Source of the DNA: Anaerotignum sp.
Lineage (GTDB): Bacteria > Bacillota > Clostridia > Lachnospirales > Anaerotignaceae
DNA: 27,419 bases
Reading direction: 5' to 3'
Assembly (NCBI GenBank): GCA_020024455.1
Contig: JAHHTU010000032.1
Span: 1 to 27,419 of the forward strand
A model generated the notes under the pieces. It was not told the DNA's origin, did not search any database, and saw only the letters and a list, made by a program, of their open reading frames with translations. Shown here one piece after another: positions 8,341-17,298 of the stretch. A program made the position numbers and the translations under genes. How positions within the stretch are numbered: the first letter of the stretch is position 1; every line of letters starts with the position of its first letter.

Positions 8341-8349
8341 TGATATAAT
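8341..8349 (+). promoter_or_regulatory. Extended -10 promoter of the SpoIID-like/queA/rarA operon
   Basis: TGATATAAT (8341-8349) is a perfect extended -10 element (TG, one base, TATAAT). The sequence 17 nt upstream (TGGTCG) is a poor -35; TTGACA at 8315-8320 is 23 nt away and too far for normal spacing. The ribosome binding site of the first gene follows about 30 nt downstream. Confidence 0.65.
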
Positions 8350-8391
8350 GAAAAAAAGAAAACTGTTATTTGAACAAAAGAGGAGTATGTG

Positions 8392-10023
8392 ATGAAAAAA
8401 AGAATATATAAAATATGTAGTATGTTTCTGACGGGTATCATCAGTTTGGGCATGGTACAAGGTGTATGGGCAAAAAATACACCTGATTTGATAGAAATTG
8501 GTTTGGAGTCTGTTTGTAAAAATGTGCGTGCTGCAAATATCAATACAAGCAGTTTGGAAGTGGGGACATTGGAGCAACATACATTTCAAAAAGATGGCAA
8601 CATCACATCGTCCAATGGATTTACCGCAACCGCTGTGCAAGGGGAATTGATACAGCTTTCGGATACCAGCTCAAAAAATGCGGCACAACAGTTGGCTGAC
8701 AATATGCAAAACATGGGATTGCAGGCATCTTTGGGCTATCTGGGAAATGATGACTGGACGGTGTACATACAAAACAGCTCTGTTGCGGAAGTGGAGCAAA
8801 AAAGTAATGTACGTGCAGAGCGTGTATCCGCCTTTGTGGGCATTGGCTTGCAAGACGGGACAAAAATGGCGTTACTGGTATCGGATACAGTGCCTTACGC
8901 ATTTGGTGGAACAGACCAAGCACAAACATTTTCCATCAATGGGAAAGCATATCGTGGATATTTGAAATTTGAGCAAAAAGGCAATGCATTGACTGCGGTG
9001 AATGTTGTGGATTTGGAGCAATATGTATATGGTGTTGTGCCATCGGAAATGCCAGTTTCTTACGGCTTGGAGGCGTTAAAGGCACAGGCTTTGGCAGCCA
9101 GAACATATGCAGCCTATGCCGTACACAACCACCAAAATCAAGGATATGAAATGTGTGACACCATACACTGTCAGGTATACAAAGGATATGGGATAGAACA
9201 TACAACTGCAAATCAAGCCGTAGATGATACTGCCGGTATGGTGATTTATTATCAGGGCGTACCAATAGAGGCGGTGTTTTCGGCATCAAGTGGCGGCTAT
9301 ACGGAAAACAGTGAAAATGTATGGCAGAATACTGTGCCATATTTGAGAGCGGTGCCGGAATTGACAGAGTACACCAACAATCCTTGGACAAAGACAATCA
9401 CCCTTTCTGAATTGGACAGTTTGACAAAAAAACAAGGGAATCACATTGGAACTGTACAGGATATTGTGATTACAAAATTATCCACGGGCGGACGTGTGCA
9501 GGAAATGAAGATTGTAGGCAGTGCAGGGGAAAAGGTATTGACAAAAGAAAGTATTCGCACATACTTTTCACCGATATGTGGCAGTTTGCCAAGCAAAATG
9601 TTCCGAATCAACAAAAAAGGCGGAGAAATTGGCGTATATGATGGTGCATACCAAGTCGGCAACACAGGAAATACATTCATACAACCACAACAATCGGAAA
9701 CCCCAACCACAAAAAAACATTCTTTGACAGAGGCAGCACAAAAAGGGATTGTGGTCAAAACAGAAGGCACACTTTCCATGATGAACGGTACAACGATTGG
9801 TAAAACAGAGCCAAGCAGTTTGACACCTGCGGCATCGGAAGCATATACCGTTTATGATGTCAACATTCCAACCGTAGAAAACGGAAAATTTGTATTTGAG
9901 GGTGTGGGAAACGGACATGGTGTCGGCATGAGCCAAAACGGTGCAAAAGGTATGGCAGATATGGGATATACATATGACCAGATTATCAAACATTATTATA
10001 CAGGGGTGACCATTGAGAGGTGA
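8392..10023 (+). CDS. Secreted SpoIID/LytB-domain protein
   Basis: This 543-aa exported protein has a signal peptide (about residues 1-28, ending near VWA-K). A poorly conserved N-terminal part includes a stretch around 80-130 that might be SPOR-like. A SpoIID/LytB domain follows: DLEQYVYGVVPSEMP, then LKAQALAARTYA, and near the C-terminus GNGHGVGMSQNGAKGMA and IIKHYYTGV. In SpoIID this domain cleaves glycan strands, and the catalytic Glu would be E219 in PSEMP. It is longer than B. subtilis SpoIID (about 340 aa), so it may be a vegetative wall enzyme or amidase enhancer rather than the sporulation SpoIID. I chose ATG 8392 over GTG 8389 for its spacing from AGAGGAG (8379-8385). First gene of a seven-gene unit. 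Confidence 0.88.
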   Translation: MKKRIYKICSMFLTGIISLGMVQGVWAKNTPDLIEIGLESVCKNVRAANINTSSLEVGTLEQHTFQKDGNITSSNGFTATAVQGELIQLSDTSSKNAAQQLADNMQNMGLQASLGYLGNDDWTVYIQNSSVAEVEQKSNVRAERVSAFVGIGLQDGTKMALLVSDTVPYAFGGTDQAQTFSINGKAYRGYLKFEQKGNALTAVNVVDLEQYVYGVVPSEMPVSYGLEALKAQALAARTYAAYAVHNHQNQGYEMCDTIHCQVYKGYGIEHTTANQAVDDTAGMVIYYQGVPIEAVFSASSGGYTENSENVWQNTVPYLRAVPELTEYTNNPWTKTITLSELDSLTKKQGNHIGTVQDIVITKLSTGGRVQEMKIVGSAGEKVLTKESIRTYFSPICGSLPSKMFRINKKGGEIGVYDGAYQVGNTGNTFIQPQQSETPTTKKHSLTEAAQKGIVVKTEGTLSMMNGTTIGKTEPSSLTPAASEAYTVYDVNIPTVENGKFVFEGVGNGHGVGMSQNGAKGMADMGYTYDQIIKHYYTGVTIER

Positions 10024-10028
10024 ACGTG

Positions 10029-10280
10029 ATGGACTTTATCACATTTTTACAATCCAAAAAAGGTTGGCAAGATACCAAAGGCAATACCGTTTCTTTTTCA
10101 AACAAAGATTTGCAAGGCAATGAAACGGGTGGTTGTTGGATTTATTTGGACGAGGGATTTCGTTGTGGTGGTATGTGCCGCAATGTGGCGGCAAACAAAG
10201 AAGCCATACAAAATGCCTTATTGGGTTGTGGGAAAACACAATTATGGGAAATGATAGAAAACGATTGGAAAGAAGGATAA
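10029..10280 (+). CDS. Small hypothetical protein with a Cys/Gly-rich centre
   Basis: This 83-aa protein is not recognised. It has no signal peptide or membrane segment. The middle (about residues 36-52) has three Cys and several Gly residues (GGCWIYLDEGFRCGGMC), which might bind a metal or simply be structural. The ATG at 10029 follows GAGAGGTGA (10015-10023), which overlaps the stop of the SpoIID-like gene. A GTG at 10020 is possible but badly spaced. The 5-nt gap suggests translational coupling with the upstream gene. Confidence 0.7.
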   Translation: MDFITFLQSKKGWQDTKGNTVSFSNKDLQGNETGGCWIYLDEGFRCGGMCRNVAANKEAIQNALLGCGKTQLWEMIENDWKEG

Positions 10281-10283
10281 ACC

Positions 10284-10586
10284 ATGTATGCAGAGAAATT
10301 GACAGAAGCACAAATTCGTGAAATTATGGATTTGATTTCTGATGATGGAAATGTAAAAGTGTTGCAAATCAGAACATATGACAATGATTTTGAAGACTGC
10401 ACACAGTTTTCCAGATATCCGGAAGTCAAGGCAATGTTTCAGGAAACGGAAGAAACCTATCGCTTATATGATTATCACATACAAGGATTTCAGAAGGCAG
10501 GTGCAGGCTCGGAATATATTTATCGCAAAAAAATGGTGGAATATTTCGGAGAACAGTATGCCATTGATTTTTTATTAGAACATTAA
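10284..10586 (+). CDS. Small hypothetical protein, paralogue 1 of a tandem pair
   Basis: This 100-aa acidic soluble protein belongs to no family I recognise. It shares a pattern with the next gene: a DY-x-x-x-GF segment and then YRKKM-x-EYFG-x-x-YA-x-x-x-LL at the C-terminus, so the two look like a tandem duplication. The GAAGGA site before the ATG at 10284 lies in the end of the previous gene, 3 nt away. The conserved Tyr/Lys/Phe signature suggests a folded alpha/beta domain rather than disordered filler, but no function can be given. Confidence 0.72.
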   Translation: MYAEKLTEAQIREIMDLISDDGNVKVLQIRTYDNDFEDCTQFSRYPEVKAMFQETEETYRLYDYHIQGFQKAGAGSEYIYRKKMVEYFGEQYAIDFLLEH

Positions 10587-10604
10587 CGGAAAAGAGGAAT
10601 GATG

Positions 10605-10874
10605 ATGTTTGTCAAACGATTGCGAGATGACCAGATTGCAGATTTGATGCAGGAAATATCAGACCCTGATGCAGAAGTGATGGATATTCGCAGACCATAT
10701 ACAGACCCGGAAGTGACTGTGTTGTCACAGGATATGCAAGAGCATTATGTGTTGCATGATTACGATTTGGAAGGATTTGAATATTTACCCACAGATGCAA
10801 CCAAACTATATCGAAAGAAAATGCTGGAATATTTCGGCATAGACTATGCACTACACTATTTATTGAGAAAATGA
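10605..10874 (+). CDS. Small hypothetical protein, paralogue 2 of a tandem pair
   Basis: This protein of about 89 aa is related to the preceding one through LHDYDLEGF and LYRKKMLEYFGIDYALHYLL. Three ATG codons occur in a row (10599, 10602, 10605). The AAGAGG site (10592-10597) is too close to the first, so 10605 is the best-spaced start. The protein is acidic, soluble and without signal sequence. It lies 12 nt before queA in the same unit. Function unknown; the pair may have diverged to act as a heterodimer, which is speculation. Confidence 0.7.
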   Translation: MFVKRLRDDQIADLMQEISDPDAEVMDIRRPYTDPEVTVLSQDMQEHYVLHDYDLEGFEYLPTDATKLYRKKMLEYFGIDYALHYLLRK

Positions 10875-10886
10875 GGAATGGAATAC

Positions 10887-11921
10887 ATGAAAACACATGA
10901 TTTTTACTTTGATTTACCCGAAGAATTGATTGCACAGCAACCGTTGGCAGACAGAGCCTCCTCCCGTTTGCTTGTGACGGACAAAACCACAGGGCATATG
11001 GAACACAGACATTTTCGTGATATCAAAGAATATCTGCGAAAAGGAGATTGTTTGGTCATCAACAACACAAGAGTGCTGCCTGCCAGATTATATGGAGAAC
11101 GTGTCGGCACAGGGGCAGGGATTGAAGTATTGCTTTTGGTCAGAAAATCTATTGACACTTGGGAAGTTTTGGTTCGCCCCGGAAAAAAAGCCCGTGTGGG
11201 AGATAAAATCTCATTCGGTGGCGGCAAATTGGTTGCAGAAGTGCTGGAAGTGATTGAAGGTGGCAATCGTATCATTCGTTTTACATATGAAGGGGTATTT
11301 GAAAGTGTATTGGAAGAATTGGGAGAAATGCCGTTACCGCCTTACATTACCCATCGTTTGGAAGATAAAGAACGGTATCAAACCGTATATGCAGAACATG
11401 ACGGCTCTGCGGCAGCACCCACAGCAGGATTGCATTTTACTCCCGAATTGTTGCAGGAATTGCAAGATATGGGCGTGAAAATTGCACACGTGACATTACA
11501 CGTGGGGCTGGGGACATTCCGCCCTGTGAAAGCAGAAAATATTTTAGACCATGAAATGCACGCAGAATATTATGTGGTGGAACCAGAACAGGCAGAAATC
11601 ATCAATCAGACAAAAGCACAAGGCGGTCGTGTCATTAGTGTGGGGACAACCAGCACCAGAACATTGGAGTCTGTGACAGATGAGCAGGGGGTAGTACACG
11701 CAGGCAATGGATGGACCAGTATTTTTATATATCCGGGGTATACATTCAAAGCCATTGATGGTATGGTGACCAATTTCCATCTGCCGGAGTCCACATTGAT
11801 TATGTTGGTTTCTGCACTGATGGGGAAAGATTTGACCATGCAGGTGTACGAAGAAGCGGTTAAACAAAGATATCGCTTTTTCTCATTTGGCGATGCGTGT
11901 TTGTTTTTGGCAAAGCCTTGA
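10887..11921 (+). CDS. queA: S-adenosylmethionine:tRNA ribosyltransferase-isomerase QueA
   Basis: This 344-aa enzyme of queuosine synthesis transfers and isomerises the ribosyl part of SAM onto preQ1 at position 34 of tRNA, giving epoxyqueuosine. Recognisable family stretches are FDLPEELIAQQPL near the N-terminus, VINNTRVLPARL, AAPTAGLHFT (176-185), HVTLHVGLGTFRPV and the C-terminal FHLPESTLIMLVSAL. The length is typical. The ATG at 10887 is 9 nt after GAGGA (10873-10877) and starts the conserved part directly; an in-frame ATG at 10878 is almost on top of that site. A partner tgt gene is not next to it. rarA follows after 17 nt. Confidence 0.97.
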   Translation: MKTHDFYFDLPEELIAQQPLADRASSRLLVTDKTTGHMEHRHFRDIKEYLRKGDCLVINNTRVLPARLYGERVGTGAGIEVLLLVRKSIDTWEVLVRPGKKARVGDKISFGGGKLVAEVLEVIEGGNRIIRFTYEGVFESVLEELGEMPLPPYITHRLEDKERYQTVYAEHDGSAAAPTAGLHFTPELLQELQDMGVKIAHVTLHVGLGTFRPVKAENILDHEMHAEYYVVEPEQAEIINQTKAQGGRVISVGTTSTRTLESVTDEQGVVHAGNGWTSIFIYPGYTFKAIDGMVTNFHLPESTLIMLVSALMGKDLTMQVYEEAVKQRYRFFSFGDACLFLAKP

Positions 11922-11938
11922 TATTGAGGTGAGTACAA

Positions 11939-13252
11939 ATGGATTTGTTTACATATAACAGAACAAAACAACAAGATGCTCCTTTGGCAACAAGAATGCG
12001 TCCCACAACATTGGAAGAATTTGTAGGGCAAAAACACATTGTCGGAAAAGACAAGCTGTTGTATCGTGCCATCAAGGGGGATAGACTGGGGTCTTTGATA
12101 TTTTACGGCCCACCGGGGACAGGGAAAACCACTTTGGCAAAAATCATTGCCAATCGCACAAAAAGCGAATTTGTGCAAATCAATGCGACAACCGCAGGCA
12201 TCAAAGATATCAAAGAAACCGTTGCAAAAGCACAGGATATCAAAGGAATGTATCAAAAAAAGACAATATTGTTTATTGATGAAATACATCGTTTCAATAA
12301 AACACAACAAGATACCCTGTTACCGTATGTGGAAGATGGCACATTGATTTTGATTGGAGCAACCACAGAAAATCCGTATTTTGAAGTCAATCGTGCTTTG
12401 GTTTCCCGTTCGGTGGTGTTTGCATTGCAGCCATTGGATAAAATGGATATTGTGGATTTGCTCCATCGTGCATTGCAAGACGAGCAAAAAGGTTTGGGCA
12501 AATATCATGCAACCATCACAAAAGAAGCCATTTTGTTTTTGGCAGATACGGCAAACGGAGATGCGAGAACGGCATTGAATGCCTTGGAATTGGCAGTGCT
12601 GACAACAGAACCAGATGACACAGGGCATTTGGAAATCACATTGCAGGTGGCAGAGGATTGTATACAAAAACGTGCCTTGCAATATGACAAAGATGGGGAT
12701 AACCATTATGACACCATATCTGCATTTATCAAAAGTATGCGAGGCTCTGACCCAGATGCGGCATTATATTATTTGGCAAAAATGATTTATGCAGGAGAAG
12801 ACCCCAAATTTATTGCAAGACGGATTGTCATTTGTGCATCGGAAGATGTGGGCAATGCAGACCCACACGCATTGCAGGTGGCAGTTGCGGCGGCAGAAGC
12901 GGTCAACTTCATTGGTATGCCGGAGGGACGTATTCCTTTGGCACAAGCGGCAACATATGTTGCTGTTGCACCAAAAAGCAATGCGGCATATGTGGGGATT
13001 GATAAAGCATTGTCTGATGTCAAAAACATACAAATCAAATGTGTGCCGCCACATTTGAGAGATGGGCATTATACAGGCAGTCAGGAATTGGGCAATGCGA
13101 TTGGATACAAATATGCACATGATTATCCCAACCATTATGTCAAACAGCAATATTTGCCTGATGAATTGCTGGGAACGGTATATTATCAAATGAGCGATAA
13201 TGGAATTGAGCAGAGAATGAAAGCATATTTGCAACGTTTGAAAGGCGAATGA
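11939..13252 (+). CDS. rarA: Replication-associated recombination protein RarA (MgsA)
   Basis: This 437-aa AAA+ ATPase is of the clamp-loader-related RarA/MgsA/WRNIP1 family, which acts at stalled replication forks. Walker A is GPPGTGKT (57-64), Walker B is FIDEIHRFNK (D114, E115), and sensor 1 is in LIGATTENPYFEVN. The C-terminal tetramerisation region contains GSDPDAALYYLA, RRIVICASEDVGNADP and YKYAHDYP, all typical of RarA. It starts at ATG 11939 behind GAGGTGA (11926-11932). It is co-transcribed with queA and the SpoIID-like gene, a grouping with no obvious functional logic. Confidence 0.96.
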   Translation: MDLFTYNRTKQQDAPLATRMRPTTLEEFVGQKHIVGKDKLLYRAIKGDRLGSLIFYGPPGTGKTTLAKIIANRTKSEFVQINATTAGIKDIKETVAKAQDIKGMYQKKTILFIDEIHRFNKTQQDTLLPYVEDGTLILIGATTENPYFEVNRALVSRSVVFALQPLDKMDIVDLLHRALQDEQKGLGKYHATITKEAILFLADTANGDARTALNALELAVLTTEPDDTGHLEITLQVAEDCIQKRALQYDKDGDNHYDTISAFIKSMRGSDPDAALYYLAKMIYAGEDPKFIARRIVICASEDVGNADPHALQVAVAAAEAVNFIGMPEGRIPLAQAATYVAVAPKSNAAYVGIDKALSDVKNIQIKCVPPHLRDGHYTGSQELGNAIGYKYAHDYPNHYVKQQYLPDELLGTVYYQMSDNGIEQRMKAYLQRLKGE

Positions 13253-13272
13253 AACGATAAGGGGGGAGCTGT

Positions 13273-13719
13273 ATGAAGAAAACAACATGGAAAGGGTTCT
13301 TGCTTGTGGTTGTTGTGCTTGCGGTTGCGATTGTGTATCAGAATATCAAAAAAGGCGGAGCAGAAAATTGTGTTGCGACATTGCAGGAAATGGTAGACAG
13401 TGGCACATATGCCGTGGAAGTGATGGATAGCAATGGCGAAAGTCATGTTGTGGAAGAAAGCAGAAAAGAACAGCTGGCACAGTTGATTGTACAAACGGTA
13501 CAGCAAACAGAACAAATCCCCGATATGGAAGATATTCCGTCATTGTCTGTGCGTATTTTTGGCGGAGAACCTGTAAAAGAGGTGGTTTTGACAGTATATG
13601 ACCAAAAGGAAGAAACCAATTTTGGTACATTGCTTTGGAAAGAACGGACATATTCTGTGCAAAATTGTGGACAAGTATTGAACTATTTGGCAGAATTGGG
13701 TCTTTATACACAGCGGTAA
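13273..13719 (+). CDS. Small membrane-anchored hypothetical protein
   Basis: This 148-aa protein has one N-terminal membrane segment (about residues 8-22, Leu/Val-rich), followed by an extracytoplasmic domain of about 120 residues with no Cys-based lipobox. It has only two Cys (in AENC and QNC) and is rich in acidic residues. I do not recognise a family. GGGGGGAGCT (13261-13270) precedes the ATG. It is the last gene of the SpoIID-like/queA/rarA unit, followed by a terminator. It could be an envelope sensor or an unrecognised sporulation protein, but nothing in the sequence shows this. Confidence 0.75.
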   Translation: MKKTTWKGFLLVVVVLAVAIVYQNIKKGGAENCVATLQEMVDSGTYAVEVMDSNGESHVVEESRKEQLAQLIVQTVQQTEQIPDMEDIPSLSVRIFGGEPVKEVVLTVYDQKEETNFGTLLWKERTYSVQNCGQVLNYLAELGLYTQR

Positions 13720-13724
13720 ATCAA

Positions 13725-13754
13725 AAAGCAGATTGTAGGCAATCTGCTTTTTTT
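13725..13754 (+). terminator. Intrinsic terminator of the queA-rarA unit
   Basis: AAAGCAGATTG (13725-13735) pairs perfectly with CAATCTGCTTT (13740-13750) around a 4-nt loop, followed by a continuing T-run to 13754. It lies 5 nt after the stop codon and separates this unit from the SWIM/MoxR/VWA operon. Confidence 0.92.
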
Positions 13755-13793
13755 GGATTGGAAATATAAATTTTCAAAAAAGCGAATATATGT

Positions 13794-13821
13794 TTGCTTT
13801 TTGCGGAGAATTTGATATAAT
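13794..13821 (+). promoter_or_regulatory. Promoter of the SWIM/MoxR/DUF5682/VWA operon
   Basis: An extended -10 element TGATATAAT lies at 13813-13821, identical to that before the SpoIID-like gene. A weak -35 (TTGCTT, 13794-13799) is 16 nt from the TATAAT hexamer. Transcription would start near 13828, giving a leader of about 45 nt. No operator-like repeat is evident around it, which suggests ordinary housekeeping-sigma expression. Confidence 0.65.
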
Positions 13822-13872
13822 AAAGTTAGCAGAAAATAACAAAGCTGGTAAAAAAGCGGAAAGGAAATGTTT

Positions 13873-15294
13873 ATGAAAATCACAGAAGAATGGATTTTAT
13901 TACAGGCACCAAATGCTTCTGCGGTACAAAATGGGCGGAAGTTATCACAAAAAGGCAGTTTTTCCGAATTGCACAAGACAGAAGATGATACAGTATATTG
14001 GGCAGATTGTGCAGGGAGCGGAAAAAATCCGTATCATACATCAATTGATTTTACAAATGAAGAAACACCGACTTGCAGATGCTCTTGCCCAAGCAGACAA
14101 TTTCCTTGTAAACACGCAGTCGGGTTGATGTTTGAACTGTTGGCACAAAAGCCGTTTACCGTTGCACCTATACCCGAAGATTTGGCAAAAAAACGGGAAA
14201 AACAAGCAGAACGGGCAGAAAAGAAACAAGAACAGGCGGCAAAGCCCAAAAAGCCAAATACAGCAGCACAGACCAAAAAAATCAAAAAACAATTAGAGGG
14301 TTTGGATTTGGCAGAACAAATGGTCAACGATTTGTTGACAAACGGCTTGGGGACATTGGCTGGCGTTTCCGAAAAAGTGTATGAAAAACTGGCAAAAGAT
14401 TTGGGGAGCTATTATTTGACAGGGATACAGACAGAGTTTTCCCGTTTGGCGGCAGAAGTCAAATACATACAACAATACAGCAAAGACAACCAAGTGGATT
14501 ACAGCGACAGCATACGTATTCTCATTCGTATCCATGCCATGATACAAAAATCCCGTGCATATTTGGAAAACAAATTGGAAACCAAAGCATACGGATTGGA
14601 AGATACGGTTTTGTTTGAGGCACTGGGCGGTATTTGGAAATTGGAAGATTTGGAAAGCATTGGTGCGTGCAAAGAAAATGTGGAACTGGTACAACTTGCA
14701 TTTGAAGTGGTATATGATGATGCAAGAAAAGAATGTATAGACAAGGGATATTGGTTGGAATTGGGAACGGGTGACATACACCAAACAAACAATTACAGAC
14801 CTGTGAAAGCATTGAAACACGTCAAACAAGAGGACAGTTGTTTTGATGTGCTGGAAATACCAAAGCTTTACTATTATCCGGGTGGGTATAACCGTCGTGT
14901 CCGTTGGGACGGTTGCAAAAACAGAGAAGTAGACCAAAGTGTATGCCAAACCATCAGACAGAAAGCACAACCGGATTTGCAAACTGCTGTAAAATTGGTA
15001 AAAAATGAAATCAAAAACACATTGACACAAAAACAAGTGGCAATGTTGATACCATTTTCTGAAATTTACGAAATCGAAAAAGCATTGGTTTTGGAAGATG
15101 CAAAAGGCGATACCATATTATTGCAAGATACCATGTGGGACAATGCCAACAAATTGAGATGGTTACCGAATGCAGACTGGCTGAAAAATCAGGTGATGTT
15201 TGGTTTGTTGCGTTATGATTACGCCGACGAAAGAATTTATATACAGCCATACAGCATCATTACAGAAAACAAAATCATTCGATTACAATATTGA
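13873..15294 (+). CDS. SWIM zinc-finger protein (YehQ-like)
   Basis: This 473-aa cytoplasmic protein has a SWIM zinc-binding motif near the N-terminus: C70-x-C72, six residues, C79-x-H81 (within CRCSCPSRQFPCKH). SWIM domains bind nucleic acid or protein partners. A charged Lys/Ala/Gln linker (about 100-140) leads to a long helical region without a known motif. An enzymatic domain is not visible. The ATG at 13873 is 7 nt after AAGGA (13861-13865); the ATG at 13867 is too close. It is the first gene of a six-gene operon whose members correspond to a MoxR/VWA/DUF5682 cluster. E. coli yehQ, as I recall it, also encodes a SWIM protein beside yehLMP. Confidence 0.85.
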   Translation: MKITEEWILLQAPNASAVQNGRKLSQKGSFSELHKTEDDTVYWADCAGSGKNPYHTSIDFTNEETPTCRCSCPSRQFPCKHAVGLMFELLAQKPFTVAPIPEDLAKKREKQAERAEKKQEQAAKPKKPNTAAQTKKIKKQLEGLDLAEQMVNDLLTNGLGTLAGVSEKVYEKLAKDLGSYYLTGIQTEFSRLAAEVKYIQQYSKDNQVDYSDSIRILIRIHAMIQKSRAYLENKLETKAYGLEDTVLFEALGGIWKLEDLESIGACKENVELVQLAFEVVYDDARKECIDKGYWLELGTGDIHQTNNYRPVKALKHVKQEDSCFDVLEIPKLYYYPGGYNRRVRWDGCKNREVDQSVCQTIRQKAQPDLQTAVKLVKNEIKNTLTQKQVAMLIPFSEIYEIEKALVLEDAKGDTILLQDTMWDNANKLRWLPNADWLKNQVMFGLLRYDYADERIYIQPYSIITENKIIRLQY

Positions 15295-15306
15295 GGAGGC
15301 AAATAT

Positions 15307-17286
15307 ATGAACCCTTTATTGGAAATAAAACAGCGTTTGGTATATAGTGCGATTGCAGGCACACAATTATTGACAGAGGATTTTCGTTTGAAAAGAACCA
15401 TGGAGGCAATGGCACAGTTGGCAAGCAAAAATCCCGTGTTTCAAAAAATTTATACAAGTCTGGAACAATTATTTGCGGCAGAAGAAAACAAAAGAAATGA
15501 TATGTTGCTGGATTTGTTGGGTTTGGTAGATGCGGTGTTGTACACACAAGGCAAAACACAGGTAGAAGGGGAAAAGATACCCTTGGAAACCGTATGCGGT
15601 GATGCACAAGTCATGCAAATCCGATACAGTGCATTAGCCCCTTTGGTGGAGGCATTGACCACAACCGGCTCCGGTCGTATGGAGGTGTTGGAAGATACCA
15701 TCAAAGAACGAAAAGAATTGTTGGCAGATTATCGTGTGTTGCATTTGCTTATCCATGATTTGGACGATGCATATGGCGAAATGGCGGCTCTGGTGTATCG
15801 TGTATTGGAAAACATGATTACACAAAAACCCATGTATTTTATCGTTGGCATGGAATATGACCCGAACAACTATCAATTTCACCCATATAGTGCATACCAT
15901 CATATAAGAAAAGAATGTCGGTTACCAAAAGTAGACCATGAGATGTTGTTGTATTTGTTGAAAAAAGATTTTGATGATGTGGAATTGGTGCGTAGCAAAC
16001 AAAAATTGTTTGCAAAAAAAGTACAGTTGATACAAAAAATTGCAGGCAACAAAGAAGATGCATGGTATTTGTCTTTACTGGAAACAGCAGAAAAAGATGT
16101 GCGGGAAAGCGTCATCAAGGCTTTGGCTTGTGACAAAAAAAATATCCCTTTGCTTTGGGATTTGGTCAAAACCGAAAAGGGAAACTGCAAAAAAAGCGTC
16201 ATGTGTGCATTGGCAAAATGTATTGATGCAGATGCGAAGGCATTTTGGGAAAAAGAATGTAAAAAACGTATTGGCACAATCATGTATTTGGTAAACAATA
16301 CCGATGATATTTCTTCCGATGTGGTGGCAGGGGTATTGCAAAACACATTGCAAGATGTCCTAGATGATGTGGAAAGCAAACTGTCAGAGGCAGATATGCA
16401 GATGGTGTTACAGGCAACACGTGGGAAGTCCTCAGATAATATGATTGCCGTTTGGAAATGGATTTTTGCAAATATGCAGGAATTGCAAAAGAAAGAAAAG
16501 AAATTGAAATCCTCTTATACTTCTTACAGAGGTCTTTGTATAGAAATCATGCGGGCATTCCGTAAAACCGTATTATGGGACTGCAATCCCAAAATGGTTG
16601 CTATGACAAGAGAAACATTAGCCCATACGGCTTGGGCATATGATTTGTTATTCCATTTGGATTTGCTGTCAGAGCCTGCAAAAGATGTATATGACAAATG
16701 GCTGGAAAAAACAAATTTGTTTACACCTCTTTGGTTCGATTGTATCTATTATCAAACCGATACAGAGCAAAACCAATCTTATGTATGCAATATTGATACA
16801 CAACAATGGGACGAAGATGTGTATACATTGACGTTTGACCGAAAAGTCATACCGCTGGCAGAACCATTAGACCATCGTTGGTTTACATATTTGAAAAAAG
16901 TACATACAGATGAAACATTAGCCAGGTTGTTACCGACAGACAATCCGGATTTGTTGCAATATTACGGTGCATATTTTTATGAACGGGCATTGAGCTATGA
17001 ACCGAAAGATTATCATGGATACCAAAGGAGGTTGTATTTGACGGCATTGCAAAAATGCCAATGGAGAAAATGGTCGGGTGTCATTGCATATATGTGCAAA
17101 ACATATAAAAATGTATATTTATCAGATATTTCCTCATGGTTTGAAAGTTATGAAAAATTTGCAGATGATGTCAAAGAAGAAGGAAAACGTGTGATGGCAG
17201 TGTACAAAAATCAAAAATGGTTGCGAAATGGTATGACAACCATAGAAGATTTGAAAAAAATGCTGATAACAAATGGTTGGTTATAA
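15307..17286 (+). CDS. Large helical-repeat protein of the MoxR/VWA operon
   Basis: This 659-aa soluble protein has no signal peptide or membrane helices. Residues about 225-350 show HEAT-like helical repeats, for example VRESVIKALA (from residue 265) and KKSVMCALAKC about 35 residues later. That points to a protein-binding scaffold. The N-terminus (RLVYSAIAGTQ) may resemble DUF5691-type proteins that I recall beside SWIM and MoxR genes in other bacteria, but I am unsure. No catalytic motif is seen. GAGGAGG (15292-15298) precedes the ATG. It lies 12 nt after the SWIM gene and 12 nt before the MoxR gene, so it is probably part of the same complex or pathway. Confidence 0.75.
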   Translation: MNPLLEIKQRLVYSAIAGTQLLTEDFRLKRTMEAMAQLASKNPVFQKIYTSLEQLFAAEENKRNDMLLDLLGLVDAVLYTQGKTQVEGEKIPLETVCGDAQVMQIRYSALAPLVEALTTTGSGRMEVLEDTIKERKELLADYRVLHLLIHDLDDAYGEMAALVYRVLENMITQKPMYFIVGMEYDPNNYQFHPYSAYHHIRKECRLPKVDHEMLLYLLKKDFDDVELVRSKQKLFAKKVQLIQKIAGNKEDAWYLSLLETAEKDVRESVIKALACDKKNIPLLWDLVKTEKGNCKKSVMCALAKCIDADAKAFWEKECKKRIGTIMYLVNNTDDISSDVVAGVLQNTLQDVLDDVESKLSEADMQMVLQATRGKSSDNMIAVWKWIFANMQELQKKEKKLKSSYTSYRGLCIEIMRAFRKTVLWDCNPKMVAMTRETLAHTAWAYDLLFHLDLLSEPAKDVYDKWLEKTNLFTPLWFDCIYYQTDTEQNQSYVCNIDTQQWDEDVYTLTFDRKVIPLAEPLDHRWFTYLKKVHTDETLARLLPTDNPDLLQYYGAYFYERALSYEPKDYHGYQRRLYLTALQKCQWRKWSGVIAYMCKTYKNVYLSDISSWFESYEKFADDVKEEGKRVMAVYKNQKWLRNGMTTIEDLKKMLITNGWL

Positions 17287-17298
17287 GGAGGTACATAC

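Noticed and set aside
8315..8349. TTGACA (8315-8320) as the -35 partner of TATAAT (8344-8349)
   Set aside because: The spacer is 23 nt, too long for sigma-A. The extended -10 TG motif explains the promoter better.
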